Below, in pieces: positions 1 through 9,276 of a stretch of DNA of 64,000 nt (its first letter is position 1; each line of letters starts with the position of its first letter). The notes below the pieces were generated by a model that saw only the letters and a program-made list of their open reading frames with translations, had not been told where the DNA came from and searched no databases. Made by a program: the position numbers and the translations under genes. The stretch covers positions 180,979-244,978 of the forward strand of contig CALSME010000001.1 in assembly GCA_943787375.1 (NCBI GenBank). Direction: 5' to 3'. The DNA comes from an uncultured Polaribacter sp. (GTDB lineage Bacteria > Bacteroidota > Bacteroidia > Flavobacteriales > Flavobacteriaceae).

Positions 1-1
1 C

Positions 2-439
2 TATAACAATATTGTTATTGCAACGGATGCCGATGTTGATGGGATGCACATTCGATTGTTACTGATTACTTTTTTCTTGCAGTTTTTTCCAGAATTAATT
101 AAAGAAGGACATTTGTATATTTTAGAAACTCCTTTGTTTCGAGTTCGAAATAAGAAAGAAACCATTTATTGTTATTCTGATGAAGAAAAACGAACTGCGA
201 TTGAAAAATTAAGAGGAAAGCCAGAGATTACTCGATTTAAAGGATTGGGAGAGATTTCACCGAATGAATTTGTTCATTTTATTGGAAACGATATCCGATT
301 AGACCCTGTAATGTTAGACAAAGAAATGTCAATCGAAGAAATGTTGCAATTCTATATGGGGAAAAACACCCCAGATAGGCAGAAATTTATCATCGAGAAT
401 TTAAAAGTAGAGTTGGATACCATAGAAGACGAAGTGTAG
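2..439 (+). CDS. parE: DNA topoisomerase IV subunit B (3' end only)
   Basis: C-terminal 145 codons of the ATPase subunit of topoisomerase IV; the reading frame is open from base 2 and the gene starts upstream of the window. The TOPRIM metal-binding DxD appears at once ([12 protein letters not shown]), followed by the conserved RFKGLGE motif that contacts DNA and Mg2+. The short tail after that motif is normal for GyrB/ParE. The stop lies 3 bp before the parC start, so the two are one operon. Calling it ParE rather than GyrB rests mainly on the adjacent A subunit, which is ParC-like. Confidence 0.93.
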   Translation, partial: YNNIVIATDADVDGMHIRLLLITFFLQFFPELIKEGHLYILETPLFRVRNKKETIYCYSDEEKRTAIEKLRGKPEITRFKGLGEISPNEFVHFIGNDIRLDPVMLDKEMSIEEMLQFYMGKNTPDRQKFIIENLKVELDTIEDEV

Positions 440-442
440 CAT

Positions 443-3175
443 ATGAGTGAAGAAATAAACGACAACGAACACCAAGAAGCATTAAAAAATCAAACAGAAG
501 CGCTCGACAATCAGAACGAACCTGTTGAAACCATTACCAAAGTTACAGGGATGTACAAAGAGTGGTTTTTAGATTATGCTTCTTATGTAATTTTAGAGAG
601 AGCGGTTCCATCCTTAGAAGATGGACTAAAACCGGTACAGCGTAGAATTATGCATTCGATGAAAGATTTGGATGATGGACGCTATAACAAAGTAGCGAAT
701 ATTGTTGGGCACACCATGCAATACCATCCGCATGGAGATGCTTCCATTGCAGATGCAATGGTACAAATTGGTCAAAAAGAATTGCTCATTGACATGCAAG
801 GAAACTGGGGAAACATTCTTACTGGAGACCGTGCAGCAGCCTCTCGTTATATAGAAGCCCGTTTGTCAAAATTTGCTTTAGAAGTTGTTTTTAATCCGAA
901 AACAACCGATTGGAAAATGTCCTATGATGGGAGAAGAAAAGAACCCATAGACCTGCCTGTAAAGTTTCCACTACTTTTGGCACAAGGAGCTGAGGGAATT
1001 GCAGTGGGCCTATCTACTAAAATTCTCCCCCATAATTTTAATGAATTGATTGATGCTTCTATCAAGTACTTAAAAGGAAGAAGTTTTACGATTTTACCCG
1101 ATTTTTTAACGGGTGGTATTGCAGATTTTACCAATTACAATGATGGAAAACGAGGCGGAAAAGTGCGTGTGCGAGCAAAAATTGCTCAAGTAGACAAAAA
1201 GACATTGGTCATCAATGAGATTCCTTTTGGTACCACCACTACTACTTTAATTGATAGCATTATCAAAGCCAATGAAAAAGGGAAAATAAAAATTAAAAAA
1301 ATAGAAGACAACACGGCTGCAGAAGTTGAAATCGTAGTGCATTTGCCACCAAACGTTTCACCAGATAAAACCATTGATGCCTTGTATGCATTTACAAATT
1401 GTGAAAATTCGATTTCACCTTTGTGTTGTACTATTGAAAATAATAAACCCGTTTTTGTGGGCGTTAGCGAAATGTTAAAGCATTCCACAGATTTAACGGT
1501 TGACTTGTTGAAAAAGGAATTGGAAATTCAATTGAACGAATTGGAGGAACAATGGCATTTTTCTTCTTTGGAGCGTATTTTTATTGAAAACAGAATCTAC
1601 CGAGATATTGAAGACCAAGAAACTTGGGAAGGCGTTATTCAAGCAATTGATGCTGGATTAAAGCCACATATAAAACATTTAAAGCGTGCAATCACCGAGG
1701 AAGATATTGTTCGTTTAACAGAAATTAGAATTAAGAAAATATCAAAATTTGATATAGATAAAGCCAAGCAATTTATACAAGGTTTGGAAGATAAGATTGC
1801 CGTTGTAAAAGGGCATTTAGCCAACCTAATTGAATTTGCAATCGATTACTTTAAACGTTTAAAAGAGACTTACGGAAAAGGAAAAGAACGCAAGACCGAC
1901 ATTCGAATATTTGATGATATCGTTGCCTCGAAGGTAGCTATGAACAATGCAAAGCTCTATGTGAATAGAGAAGAAGGTTTTATTGGTACTTCACTAAAAA
2001 GAGACGAATTTGTGACTGATTGTTCGGACATCGATGATGTGATTGTGTTTAGAAAAGACGGTAAAATGATGGTGACCAAAATGGATTCTAAAATCTTTGT
2101 TGGTAAAAACATTATTCATGTTGCTATCTTTAAAAAGAAAGACAAACGAACGGTTTATAATTTCATGTATCGAGATGGGGTAAAAGGCCCTTCTTATATG
2201 AAACGTTTCAATGTAACTTCGGTTACGCGAGACAAAGAGTACGACTTAACCAATGGAAACAAAGGATCTAAAGTATTGTATTTTACGGCAAATCCAAACG
2301 GAGAGGCAGAGGTAGTTACTGTAAATCTTCGTGCAGTTGGAAGCGTTAAAAAGCTCAAGTGGGATCTTGATTTTGCAGACCTGGGCATAAAAGGAAGAGC
2401 AGTAAGAGGAAATACAATTACCAAATACACCATTAAATCCATCGAATTTAAATCGGCAGGAGTTTCTACCTTAAAACCACGTAAAATATGGTTTGATGAA
2501 GCGGTACAACGTTTAAATGTAGACGATAGAGGAGATCTTTTAGGAGAATTTAAAGCAGAAGATAAGCTGTTAATCATTTTGCAAAGTGGAAAAGCAAAAG
2601 CGGTGAAACCAGATTTGTCCATGCATTTTGAAAATGATATGATTGTCTTGGAAAAATGGAAGCCAAACAAACCTATTTCTGTGATTTATTTTGATGGAGA
2701 GAAGGAGCGTTACTTCGTCAAACGTTTCCTAATAGAAGCTACTGATAAAGAAGAAACCCTTTTTGCAGACCATCCAAAATCGCAATTAGAAATTGTGGCA
2801 ACAGATTACAGGCCGATGGCAGAAATTGTGTATTCCAAAAGAAATATTGAAAATCAAACCATTAATTTTGAAAAATTTATTGCTGTAAAAGGAATCAAAG
2901 CACAAGGAAATCAATTGACTACCAATAAAATAAAGCAAGTAAATTTATTGGAACCATTGCCCTTTGAAGAACCAGCACCATCATCATCGGATGATATTGA
3001 AGTGATAGAAGAGCAGGTTATTGAAGAAACGTTGCCCATGGATGTGCCAACAATTGAAAATTCTTCTAAGTCAGAGCTTCTAAGTAAAGAAACTAAAAAA
3101 GAGGCACTCTTAAAGAAAGCGATTCAAAAGAAGAAGGAAAATACAGAAGATGATACTCAGCAATCTCTTTTTTAA
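443..3175 (+). CDS. parC: DNA topoisomerase IV subunit A
   Basis: A 910-residue DNA-cleaving subunit of topoisomerase IV, which decatenates daughter chromosomes. The winged-helix breakage-reunion domain starts near residue 30 (EDGLKPVQRRIMHSM) and holds the active-site tyrosine Y136 in SRYIEARL. A long coiled-coil/tower region spans about residues 350-480, then a beta-pinwheel C-terminal domain and a 60-residue acidic then lysine-rich tail (after about 840). The Q-R-R-G-G-K-G GyrA box is not seen, which supports ParC over GyrA. Starts 3 bp after parE. Length fits Bacteroidota ParC. Confidence 0.94.
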   Translation: MSEEINDNEHQEALKNQTEALDNQNEPVETITKVTGMYKEWFLDYASYVILERAVPSLEDGLKPVQRRIMHSMKDLDDGRYNKVANIVGHTMQYHPHGDASIADAMVQIGQKELLIDMQGNWGNILTGDRAAASRYIEARLSKFALEVVFNPKTTDWKMSYDGRRKEPIDLPVKFPLLLAQGAEGIAVGLSTKILPHNFNELIDASIKYLKGRSFTILPDFLTGGIADFTNYNDGKRGGKVRVRAKIAQVDKKTLVINEIPFGTTTTTLIDSIIKANEKGKIKIKKIEDNTAAEVEIVVHLPPNVSPDKTIDALYAFTNCENSISPLCCTIENNKPVFVGVSEMLKHSTDLTVDLLKKELEIQLNELEEQWHFSSLERIFIENRIYRDIEDQETWEGVIQAIDAGLKPHIKHLKRAITEEDIVRLTEIRIKKISKFDIDKAKQFIQGLEDKIAVVKGHLANLIEFAIDYFKRLKETYGKGKERKTDIRIFDDIVASKVAMNNAKLYVNREEGFIGTSLKRDEFVTDCSDIDDVIVFRKDGKMMVTKMDSKIFVGKNIIHVAIFKKKDKRTVYNFMYRDGVKGPSYMKRFNVTSVTRDKEYDLTNGNKGSKVLYFTANPNGEAEVVTVNLRAVGSVKKLKWDLDFADLGIKGRAVRGNTITKYTIKSIEFKSAGVSTLKPRKIWFDEAVQRLNVDDRGDLLGEFKAEDKLLIILQSGKAKAVKPDLSMHFENDMIVLEKWKPNKPISVIYFDGEKERYFVKRFLIEATDKEETLFADHPKSQLEIVATDYRPMAEIVYSKRNIENQTINFEKFIAVKGIKAQGNQLTTNKIKQVNLLEPLPFEEPAPSSSDDIEVIEEQVIEETLPMDVPTIENSSKSELLSKETKKEALLKKAIQKKKENTEDDTQQSLF

Positions 3176-3184
3176 AAATAATTG

Positions 3185-4324
3185 TTACTTCATTTTTTCA
3201 AAAAACACCAATTCATAATCGGGTAACAATGCTGGGTTTGTAATTTTGATGAGGTCTTTCAATACCAAGTCAGGTCTTGTTGTAGCCAATTCATAATAAA
3301 GAACACCGCCCGATTTTCCTTTTTTTGTGGTTGGCGTATAGATATTGTCATCTTGAAATGCTTTGAATTTTGCATACAATGCATTGCTTTCTAGAAGTTG
3401 TTTTTTCGAAGTAAAGTACCCAGGAGCAATCCATATATCGGCATTTGCACCTTTGTCAAAAACACTTTCAAAGCTCAATGACAAACTTCCTTTTCCTTTG
3501 GTGTCTTTCCATAAATAAGTAAGGTTTGCGTCTTTTAAAAATTGCGCAACAAAACTTTCGCCAGCCGGTAAATTCCAGATGTCTTTGCTCATAATTGCAC
3601 CCGATAAAACCGTTGGTTTTTGAAGTCCCAGTAAAGCACTTTTTTTAGCATTTACATAATTGGTTTCAATTGCTTTAAAGATACTGTCTGCCTGTTTTTC
3701 TTTGTCAAACAAAACCCCAAAAAACTTAATCCATTCTGCTTTTCCTAACGGAGTTTCTTCGAGCCAATCGCCATTATAAATGACGTTAATTCCAGCTTTT
3801 TGTAGCGTAGTTAAACTTTTGTCGGGTGAAGTAACGCTGTATCCAACCACGAGTTCGGGCTGTAGATCCAATAAAATTTCGGTGTTTAAAGAGTTTTCTT
3901 TTCCAATTTCAGCAATCTTTCCAGCATCCAATAATTTTCTTGTACGCTCTGATGAAACATATTGTCCATGTGGAAATCCAACAATGGTATTTTCTGACTG
4001 TAACAATTCAACCATTGGAATGTGTGTGGTAGAGGTAACAACAATATTTTTAACAGGAATCTGAATCGTATTTAATTGAGCACTTGCTAGTGCAGTACTG
4101 GACATTTTTTTAGAGAGAGGGTAGGTAGCATCTTCGGTAGCATTTTGGTATGCCGATTTTATGATTAGTTTTTTATTGCCTTTCTCTTCAACAATATCAA
4201 AGCCTTTGGCATGTGTGATTTTTGCAGATGCCAATTTTAATACGGCTCGTTGTGCTTCCTTTTTACAAGAGACAATTGCTAGAAGCGATGCAATAAGCAC
4301 AATTTTTAAGGAAGTAATTTTCAT
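3185..4324 (-). CDS. btuF: ABC-type cobalamin/iron-complex substrate-binding lipoprotein (BtuF-like)
   Basis: A 379-residue periplasmic binding protein of the helical-backbone metal-chelate family (TroA/FhuD/BtuF type). The start chosen at 4324 gives a clean lipoprotein signal (MKITSLKIVLIASLLAIVSC, lipobox Cys20); the longer open frame adds 16 residues with no signal character. Typical first-lobe motifs are seen (IVVTSTTHIPMVELL, GFPHGQYVSSERTRKLLDAG, LQPELVVGYS). It is convergent with parC (9 bp apart) and divergent from the receptor at 4712. The B12 riboswitch between them is on the other strand. Cobalamin as ligand is inferred from that neighbour; a siderophore or haem is possible. Confidence 0.75.
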   Translation of the reverse strand: MKITSLKIVLIASLLAIVSCKKEAQRAVLKLASAKITHAKGFDIVEEKGNKKLIIKSAYQNATEDATYPLSKKMSSTALASAQLNTIQIPVKNIVVTSTTHIPMVELLQSENTIVGFPHGQYVSSERTRKLLDAGKIAEIGKENSLNTEILLDLQPELVVGYSVTSPDKSLTTLQKAGINVIYNGDWLEETPLGKAEWIKFFGVLFDKEKQADSIFKAIETNYVNAKKSALLGLQKPTVLSGAIMSKDIWNLPAGESFVAQFLKDANLTYLWKDTKGKGSLSLSFESVFDKGANADIWIAPGYFTSKKQLLESNALYAKFKAFQDDNIYTPTTKKGKSGGVLYYELATTRPDLVLKDLIKITNPALLPDYELVFFEKMK

Positions 4325-4401
4325 TTCTGTTAAATTATGCAACAAGATTACAAAACAATTTTGTATTCGCAATTTTTATCTTAGTTTCGCATCGATTTTA
4401 G

Positions 4402-4625
4402 GTTTTGATATCACAGTCGTTTGCTATCAAATTAAAAGGGAATCTGGTTAAAATCCAGAACTGTTCCCGCAACTGTACGTTTATGCTGAAACATGTACTG
4501 AATTCATCTCAGTATGCAGCACCTCTTTAGAGGATGTTACTTCAACTTTTGCCACTGATGTATAATTGGGAAGGCAAAGTAACATAGAAACAAGTCAGGA
4601 GACCTGCCCATCATCACAAGTTAAA
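4402..4625 (+). promoter_or_regulatory. Cobalamin (B12) riboswitch
   Basis: Conserved cobalamin-riboswitch blocks occur in order: GGGAA...CTGGTTAAAATCCAG then CTGTTCCCGCAACTGT (4438-4477), GCCACTG...TTGGGAAGGC (4551-4575), and the B12 box AAGTCAGGAGACCTGCC (about 4592-4609). The element ends about 90 bp before the BtuB-like receptor start. In this class, adenosyl- or methylcobalamin binding represses the downstream gene. The expression platform is probably the AT-rich stretch 4620-4711, but I could not assign a specific terminator or sequestering stem. Boundaries are approximate. Confidence 0.93.
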
Positions 4626-4711
4626 AACTTTCGGGATAAAAGTTTATGTGCTAATACGAGTTCGTACACAAAATTTACCTGATTTATTGTTTCAATGAAA
4701 TCAAAAAAAAA

Positions 4712-6625
4712 ATGAAAAAACAAATTTTATTTGTAGGTGTTTTGGCATGTAGTTTTGCCAGCACAACCCTTTTTGCGCAAAAAAATGAAAAGCAAAAAGA
4801 AAAAGTAGAAAAATTAGATGAGGTAGTAGTTACCGCTACGAAGTTTGAAACCAATACTAAAAATATTGGGAAAATTGTGTATAAAATTACGCAAGAGACG
4901 ATTAAAAATAGCGCAGGAAAAACTGTTTTAGATTTACTAAATGATGTTCCAGGTGTAGAAATTAATGGTAATTTTAGTACAAAAGGACAGAATTTAGGCT
5001 ACTATATCCGAGGTGGTAGAAACCGACAGGTAGCGATTTTAATTAATGGTGTTTCTGTTAATGATCCGTCTTCCTTTAGTGGTGATTTTGACTTACGTCA
5101 AATAGACATCAATCAAATTGAAAGTATTGAAGTTTTAAAAGGAGCTTCTTCTACTTTATACGGAACAGGTGCCGCTACTGGTGTTATAAATATCCTCTTA
5201 AAAAAGGCATCTAAAAAAGAGTTTGCTGCCACTTTTAATTCATCGGTGGGTACAAATACTTCTTCTGAAGACACACGTTTTGCAGGAGATACTTATGCAA
5301 CAAGCCTAAACATGAATGGAACCATAGCGAGCGTAGATTATTTACTTGCCTTAAATGGTACTAGTTCAAACGGTTTGTCTGCTGCAGAAAGCAATACAGG
5401 TAAGCTGTTTGAGGAGGATGCATTTACACGAAAAAACGTTTTATTGAATTTGAACTTTCATCTAAATAACAAACTTAAAATAGGTGTATTTACTAGCCAT
5501 AACCAATTTTCTACTGATTTTGATGGTATCGATTACGATCCGGTAACTTATGAAGGTACTCCTGCAGATAGAGACAATACGCTGAAAAGTGTTCAAAAAA
5601 GATTTGGTGTGCATGCTGATTATAAATATGCGAAAGGAATGTTGAAAGTGAGAACTTTTTTTACAGGAATTCAAAGAAATGAAACGCCTTCTGAAGATTA
5701 TTTTAAGGGTGAAGTGTATGGATTGGATGTGTTTAATAATTATAAAATCAATAAAGAATATTCATTTTTAGTTGGGTTTACAGCGCAATCTCAAGACATG
5801 CAGCAACAAACGGCGTATAGTGCCATTGAAAAAGGAACTGGAAAGCAACATTTTTACGACCCGTATGTGTCGTTTAATTACAACAGTAACTTTGGATTTC
5901 ACTTGAATGCTGGAACTCGTTTGAACATTCATAGTGAATACAATCAAAACCTTGTTTTCAATGTCAACCCATCTTATAACTTTCGTTTTTTAAAAAATGA
6001 TGCAAAGATTTTTGCTTCTTACAGCACGGCATTTGTAACCCCTACACTTTCGGAGATTTTTACAAAACTTCCTACGATTGATGCACTATTACCGGAAGAG
6101 GACGTGACTGTTGAAGGTGGTTTTGAAGTTCGTTTCTCTAAAAAACTGGCACTGAATGCTACTTATTTCTATAGAGAAGAAACCAATAAAATTGGATACG
6201 ACCCAATAAGCTATCAGACAATTAACGATTTCGGGACTTTTTCTGCGAAAGGAGTTGAAACTGAAATCACTTTTAAGGCTACTGATAAAATGCGTCTCTC
6301 TGCCAATTATACCTTTATCGATAGAGATGAAAGTTTATTACTTAAAATTCCTCAAAACAAATTTCTTGTAAAAGCAGACTACCAGGTATTGCCATCCACG
6401 TTTACTTCTTTAAGTTATCGATTTGTTGATGCAACAAAAGATTTTGGAAACGTTGCATTGGCTTCTTATAATTTGGTCGACTTTTTTGTAAATCATAGCA
6501 TATTAGCAGATACTGTTACCTTCTACGGAAGTGTTACCAACCTCTTTAATGAAGACTTCCAAGAAATTGCTGGATATACTACCCGCGGAAGAAATTATAA
6601 CATTGGACTGCGTTTGCAGTTCTAA
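4712..6625 (+). CDS. btuB: TonB-dependent outer-membrane receptor, BtuB-like
   Basis: A 637-residue outer-membrane transporter. Signal peptide residues 1-22 (ends LFAQ), a TonB-box-like segment (KLDEVVVTAT), a plug domain (VLDLLNDVPGVEINGN..., IRGGRNRQVAILINGVSVND, IESIEVLKGASSTLYGTGAATGVINI) and a 22-strand-type barrel ending in the usual aromatic terminus (LRLQF). The preceding B12 riboswitch marks it as a corrinoid receptor. The start is preceded by a six-codon out-of-frame ORF (4695-4715) whose stop overlaps the start as ATGA; whether it is translated is unknown. Divergent from the BtuF-like gene, so only the receptor is directly riboswitch-controlled. Confidence 0.9.
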   Translation: MKKQILFVGVLACSFASTTLFAQKNEKQKEKVEKLDEVVVTATKFETNTKNIGKIVYKITQETIKNSAGKTVLDLLNDVPGVEINGNFSTKGQNLGYYIRGGRNRQVAILINGVSVNDPSSFSGDFDLRQIDINQIESIEVLKGASSTLYGTGAATGVINILLKKASKKEFAATFNSSVGTNTSSEDTRFAGDTYATSLNMNGTIASVDYLLALNGTSSNGLSAAESNTGKLFEEDAFTRKNVLLNLNFHLNNKLKIGVFTSHNQFSTDFDGIDYDPVTYEGTPADRDNTLKSVQKRFGVHADYKYAKGMLKVRTFFTGIQRNETPSEDYFKGEVYGLDVFNNYKINKEYSFLVGFTAQSQDMQQQTAYSAIEKGTGKQHFYDPYVSFNYNSNFGFHLNAGTRLNIHSEYNQNLVFNVNPSYNFRFLKNDAKIFASYSTAFVTPTLSEIFTKLPTIDALLPEEDVTVEGGFEVRFSKKLALNATYFYREETNKIGYDPISYQTINDFGTFSAKGVETEITFKATDKMRLSANYTFIDRDESLLLKIPQNKFLVKADYQVLPSTFTSLSYRFVDATKDFGNVALASYNLVDFFVNHSILADTVTFYGSVTNLFNEDFQEIAGYTTRGRNYNIGLRLQF

Positions 6626-6698
6626 AACGCGACACCATTAATTGCTTTATTTCAAGTAAATAGGTTGTGTATTGTTGCTAAATGATAACTTTAAAAAA

Positions 6699-6750
6699 CC
6701 ACTTATTCCTTCATAAGGCCCACTTATTCTTAAAAACGCCCACTTGTTTA
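6699..6750 (+). repeat. Three direct repeats of CCACTTATTC at 20-21 bp spacing
   Basis: CCACTTATTC starts at 6699 and 6720, with CCACTTGTTT from about 6740, so the units are 20-21 bp (two helical turns) apart. The same motif with 20-bp spacing precedes each peptide cassette at 39.3, 40.8, 42.6 and 44.5 kb. Such spacing suits a dimeric activator such as a LytTR-type regulator, but that is inference. This site lies in the 478-bp gap between the BtuB-like gene and the gene at 7104. No coding region is seen in the gap. Confidence 0.6.
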
Positions 6751-6901
6751 TTGGTACATGGTGGGTGTTTCTTTTTGTTTTATATTTAAAATTCAAAGGC
6801 GTCAATTTGGGCTGTTTCTATCGTAAAAAAACAACACCCATTTTGATTGTGAAAACAAAAATATAGATTGCAAAACATCTCAACTAAAGAAACGAAATGT
6901 T

Positions 6902-6932
6902 GTTTTATCCGGAGTTAATGAACTGATAAAAC
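6902..6932. repeat. Strong inverted repeat (hairpin) in the gap before the island
   Basis: GTTTTATC (6902-6909) pairs perfectly with GATAAAAC (6925-6932), and inside it AGTT-aatg-AACT forms a second stem, leaving a CGG bulge. There is no T-run, so it is not an evident terminator. It could be an RNA stem or a protein-binding palindrome. The rest of 6626-7079 holds only AT-rich sequence and a weaker GGGTGTT/AACACCC pair near 6770-6840. Confidence 0.5.
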
Positions 6933-7079
6933 GGGTTTATGTTTGGATATAAGGAGATGTTGCCAATTTAACAAAAATAGGTAAACCGATGTAACGACCC
7001 ACTAGATAAGATTCACAAAAAGTAACGTTATCCCGAAAATTCAATAGGAATATGATTATAAAATACAACGATATAACTA

Positions 7080-7092
7080 GTTGTGCTTAATT
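7080..7092 (+). repeat. Left core of first island cassette (GTTGTGCTTAATT)
   Basis: This 13-bp core is the reverse complement, with one mismatch, of AACTAAGCACAAC at 8005-8017 on the far side of the gene at 7104-7997. The pair therefore brackets that gene exactly. The same arrangement with different internal bases brackets the patatin operon (8201-8213 and 10438-10450). See the hairpin element at 8005. Confidence 0.6.
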
Positions 7093-7103
7093 AAAAACAA
7101 AAA

Positions 7104-7997
7104 ATGGAACTGATAGAAAAATCTGATAGATTACAATTTCACTACTACTTTAAAGATAGTAGTCACTCTATCAATTCTATCTTGAGAAATGAATGTGAAA
7201 AAGAAATTCTTCATATTTACAAAGAAATATCAGATACATTAGGACTACAATTAGTAATAGAAAGTTTACCAACCGAAGAAGGTGGTTTTAAGGAAACGTG
7301 GAAGTTTATTGGCAAAAACTCTGCTCAAATCACTTTAATAATAAGTGTGGCTGCTGTTATTATCTCGAGGTTTCCTGTAGAAAACAAAGAACTTACACAA
7401 CTTCAAATCGAGAACTTAAAATTAGACAACGAAATAAAAAGAAAAGAGTTAGAGAAACTAAATTTGGACTTTTTACAAGAAGAAAAAGAATTAAGCCAAC
7501 AAACTGTAATTGACTCTGTTGAGTTAGTTAATAAGAATTACAAAATATCTTGGCGGAAATCAAATTTATATAAGAAGCTAAATAGTTACCCAAAAGTTGA
7601 TTCTGTCGAAGTACTAAGATATGATGAAGAAAAACCTATAGGTAATCCTAGAAAAATATCAAGGCGCGAATTTTCTAAGTTTATTCTAAATACTGATGAT
7701 TTACCAAAGCTGGAACTCGAGAAAGTAACAATTGATGTTATTTCAGCAGTTATCAAACGTGGGAAATTTAGATGGAAAGGATTTTACAATAAAGAAATTA
7801 TTAATTTTTTGATGGATGATTTTGTATTTAAAGAACAAGTCCTAAAAGGAGAAATTAATTTTTCAAATCGATTTTCATTGGAGGTTGAAATGACTCAGGA
7901 CAGAAAAATAAATCAAGACGGAAATATAATAAACACTAATTCTGTGGTACATAAAGTTATGGCTTCAGTTGACCAAGGAAAAAGAATCGAATATTGA
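7104..7997 (+). CDS. Unknown protein with one membrane segment and coiled coil
   Basis: 297 residues; I do not recognise a named family. Residues about 1-65 are a soluble, acidic, probably helical domain. Residues about 74-92 (SAQITLIISVAAVIISRF) form a single hydrophobic segment, followed by a charged coiled coil (about 95-135, rich in K/E/L), then a mixed alpha/beta C-terminal domain ending in residues suggestive of a beta-rich ligand or nucleic-acid domain (about 150-297). No signal peptide. It is the sole gene of its cassette, bracketed by inverted cores at 7080 and 8005. Accessory location and architecture would fit a defence or stress protein, but nothing in the sequence proves that. 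Confidence 0.75.
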   Translation: MELIEKSDRLQFHYYFKDSSHSINSILRNECEKEILHIYKEISDTLGLQLVIESLPTEEGGFKETWKFIGKNSAQITLIISVAAVIISRFPVENKELTQLQIENLKLDNEIKRKELEKLNLDFLQEEKELSQQTVIDSVELVNKNYKISWRKSNLYKKLNSYPKVDSVEVLRYDEEKPIGNPRKISRREFSKFILNTDDLPKLELEKVTIDVISAVIKRGKFRWKGFYNKEIINFLMDDFVFKEQVLKGEINFSNRFSLEVEMTQDRKINQDGNIINTNSVVHKVMASVDQGKRIEY

Positions 7998-8004
7998 GCG
8001 AAAT

Positions 8005-8213
8005 AACTAAGCACAACAGTGTATATAAAAAATAGCGCAGGTCATTGCTAACACTAAGGCTTGGGCATTTTTGGAAAGTCGCCAAATTTTTAAATTTGAC
8101 AAATTACCAAAATAAAATAATTAATAAAATTTAAAAATTCGGCTTGTATATTATCCGAAAGTTCTCGCTTATTTTTAGCGCTACTTTTCATATACGAGAC
8201 GTTGGCTGTAATT
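8005..8213. repeat. Intercassette hairpin element, attC-like
   Basis: A 209-bp imperfect inverted repeat fills the space between two cassettes. The left arm AACTAAGCACAAC + GTGTATATAAAAAATAGCG (8005-8037) pairs with the right arm CGCTACTTTTCATATACGA + GACGTTGGCTGTAATT (about 8180-8213). Inner arms CAAATTTTTAAATTTG and AATTTAAAAATTCGG also pair. The outer 13-bp cores match the cores at 7080 and 10438 rather than each other exactly, so each cassette carries its own matched pair. The layout (gene, hairpin, gene) resembles integron attC sites, but the cores are not classical RYYYAAC/GTTRRRY. Confidence 0.65.
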
Positions 8214-8242
8214 AAAAAGAATATAAATTGAATAAAAAGAAT

Positions 8243-9271
8243 ATGAAAAAAATTAGAATATTATCTTTAGATGGTGGTGGAATACGAGGAATTTTACCTG
8301 GTATTGTTTTAACCCAAGTTGAAAAAAAACTTCAAAAGAAAACAAAAGACCCAAATATTAAACTATCTGATATGTTTGATTTTATGGCAGGCACAAGTAC
8401 TGGTGGAATATTAGCCTTGGCATATCTTACACCCAATGAAGAGAATCGTCCAAAATTAACTGCTCAAGAAGCGGTAAATATCTATTTAGATAGAGGAGAT
8501 GAAATATTTGATGTTAGTAATTGGCAAAAAATAAAAAGCGTGAATGGTCTAGCGGATGAAAAATATAACGCTTCTGAACTTGAAGAAGCTCTTGAAGATA
8601 CCTTTGGAGAATTGAAATTATCAAATTTATTAAAACCCTGTATAATTAGTTCTTATGATATAAGAAATGGTAAACCTCATTTTTTTAAGCAACACAAATC
8701 AAATAATGACATTTACAATTTTAAAATTAAAGATGTTGCTAGAGCTACATCGGCAGCCCCAACCTACTTCGAAACTGCACGTGTTAAAAATGATTTAGGA
8801 ACTCCTTATCCCTTAATAGATGGTGGTGTGTTTGTGAACAACCCTTCATTAGTAGCCTACTCAGAAGTTAGGTCAATGACTTTTAAAAATATAGAGAACT
8901 CTCCGTCTGCTAAAGATATGATGATTGTATCTATTGGTACAGGCAGTGTAAGTAAAGGTTATGAATATAAAAAAGCCAAAGATTGGGGAGCCATTGGATG
9001 GATTAAACCTATTATAGAAATAATGATGTCCGGTAATTCTAAAACTGTTCACTACCATTTAAAACAAATATTTGGAACATTAGAAGCTCAAGACCAAAAA
9101 GATTACCATCGTCTTGAGCCTACAATAGTAAAAGCTGATACTGAAATGGACAATGCATCCATTGATAATTTACAAAAATTAAAGGAAGATGGTTTATCAT
9201 ATATTTCAATTGAAAGTATAGATAAAGAATTAGATGAAATTGTTGAAAAACTTATCAAATACCAAAATTAA
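8243..9271 (+). CDS. Patatin-like phospholipase
   Basis: A 342-residue patatin-family lipid acyl hydrolase. The glycine-rich oxyanion loop DGGGIRG is at residues 10-16, the nucleophile Ser52 in GTSTGG, and the catalytic Asp193 in the DGG motif (LIDGGVFVNN). Start chosen at ATG 8243; a TTG five codons upstream also gives an open frame. No signal peptide or membrane segment, so a cytoplasmic enzyme. First gene of a three-gene cassette operon (5 bp to the next). Patatins of this size serve as cell-killing effectors in CBASS (CapV), but no nucleotidyltransferase is nearby, so that role is only a possibility. It may also be a simple lipase. Confidence 0.9.
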   Translation: MKKIRILSLDGGGIRGILPGIVLTQVEKKLQKKTKDPNIKLSDMFDFMAGTSTGGILALAYLTPNEENRPKLTAQEAVNIYLDRGDEIFDVSNWQKIKSVNGLADEKYNASELEEALEDTFGELKLSNLLKPCIISSYDIRNGKPHFFKQHKSNNDIYNFKIKDVARATSAAPTYFETARVKNDLGTPYPLIDGGVFVNNPSLVAYSEVRSMTFKNIENSPSAKDMMIVSIGTGSVSKGYEYKKAKDWGAIGWIKPIIEIMMSGNSKTVHYHLKQIFGTLEAQDQKDYHRLEPTIVKADTEMDNASIDNLQKLKEDGLSYISIESIDKELDEIVEKLIKYQN

Positions 9272-9276
9272 ATACC

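Noticed and set aside
2194..2670. 158-residue antisense ORF inside parC
   Set aside because: It lies wholly within a strongly conserved coding sequence, has no start context and no protein-like features; a shadow frame.
8005..8213. Classical integron attC site
   Set aside because: The cores are not RYYYAAC/GTTRRRY, the cores vary per cassette, and no integron integrase is in the window; reported only as attC-like.
8243..9271. CBASS effector CapV
   Set aside because: No CD-NTase, Cap2/Cap3 or HORMA/TRIP13 gene nearby; the neighbours are a lipoprotein and an unknown small protein.
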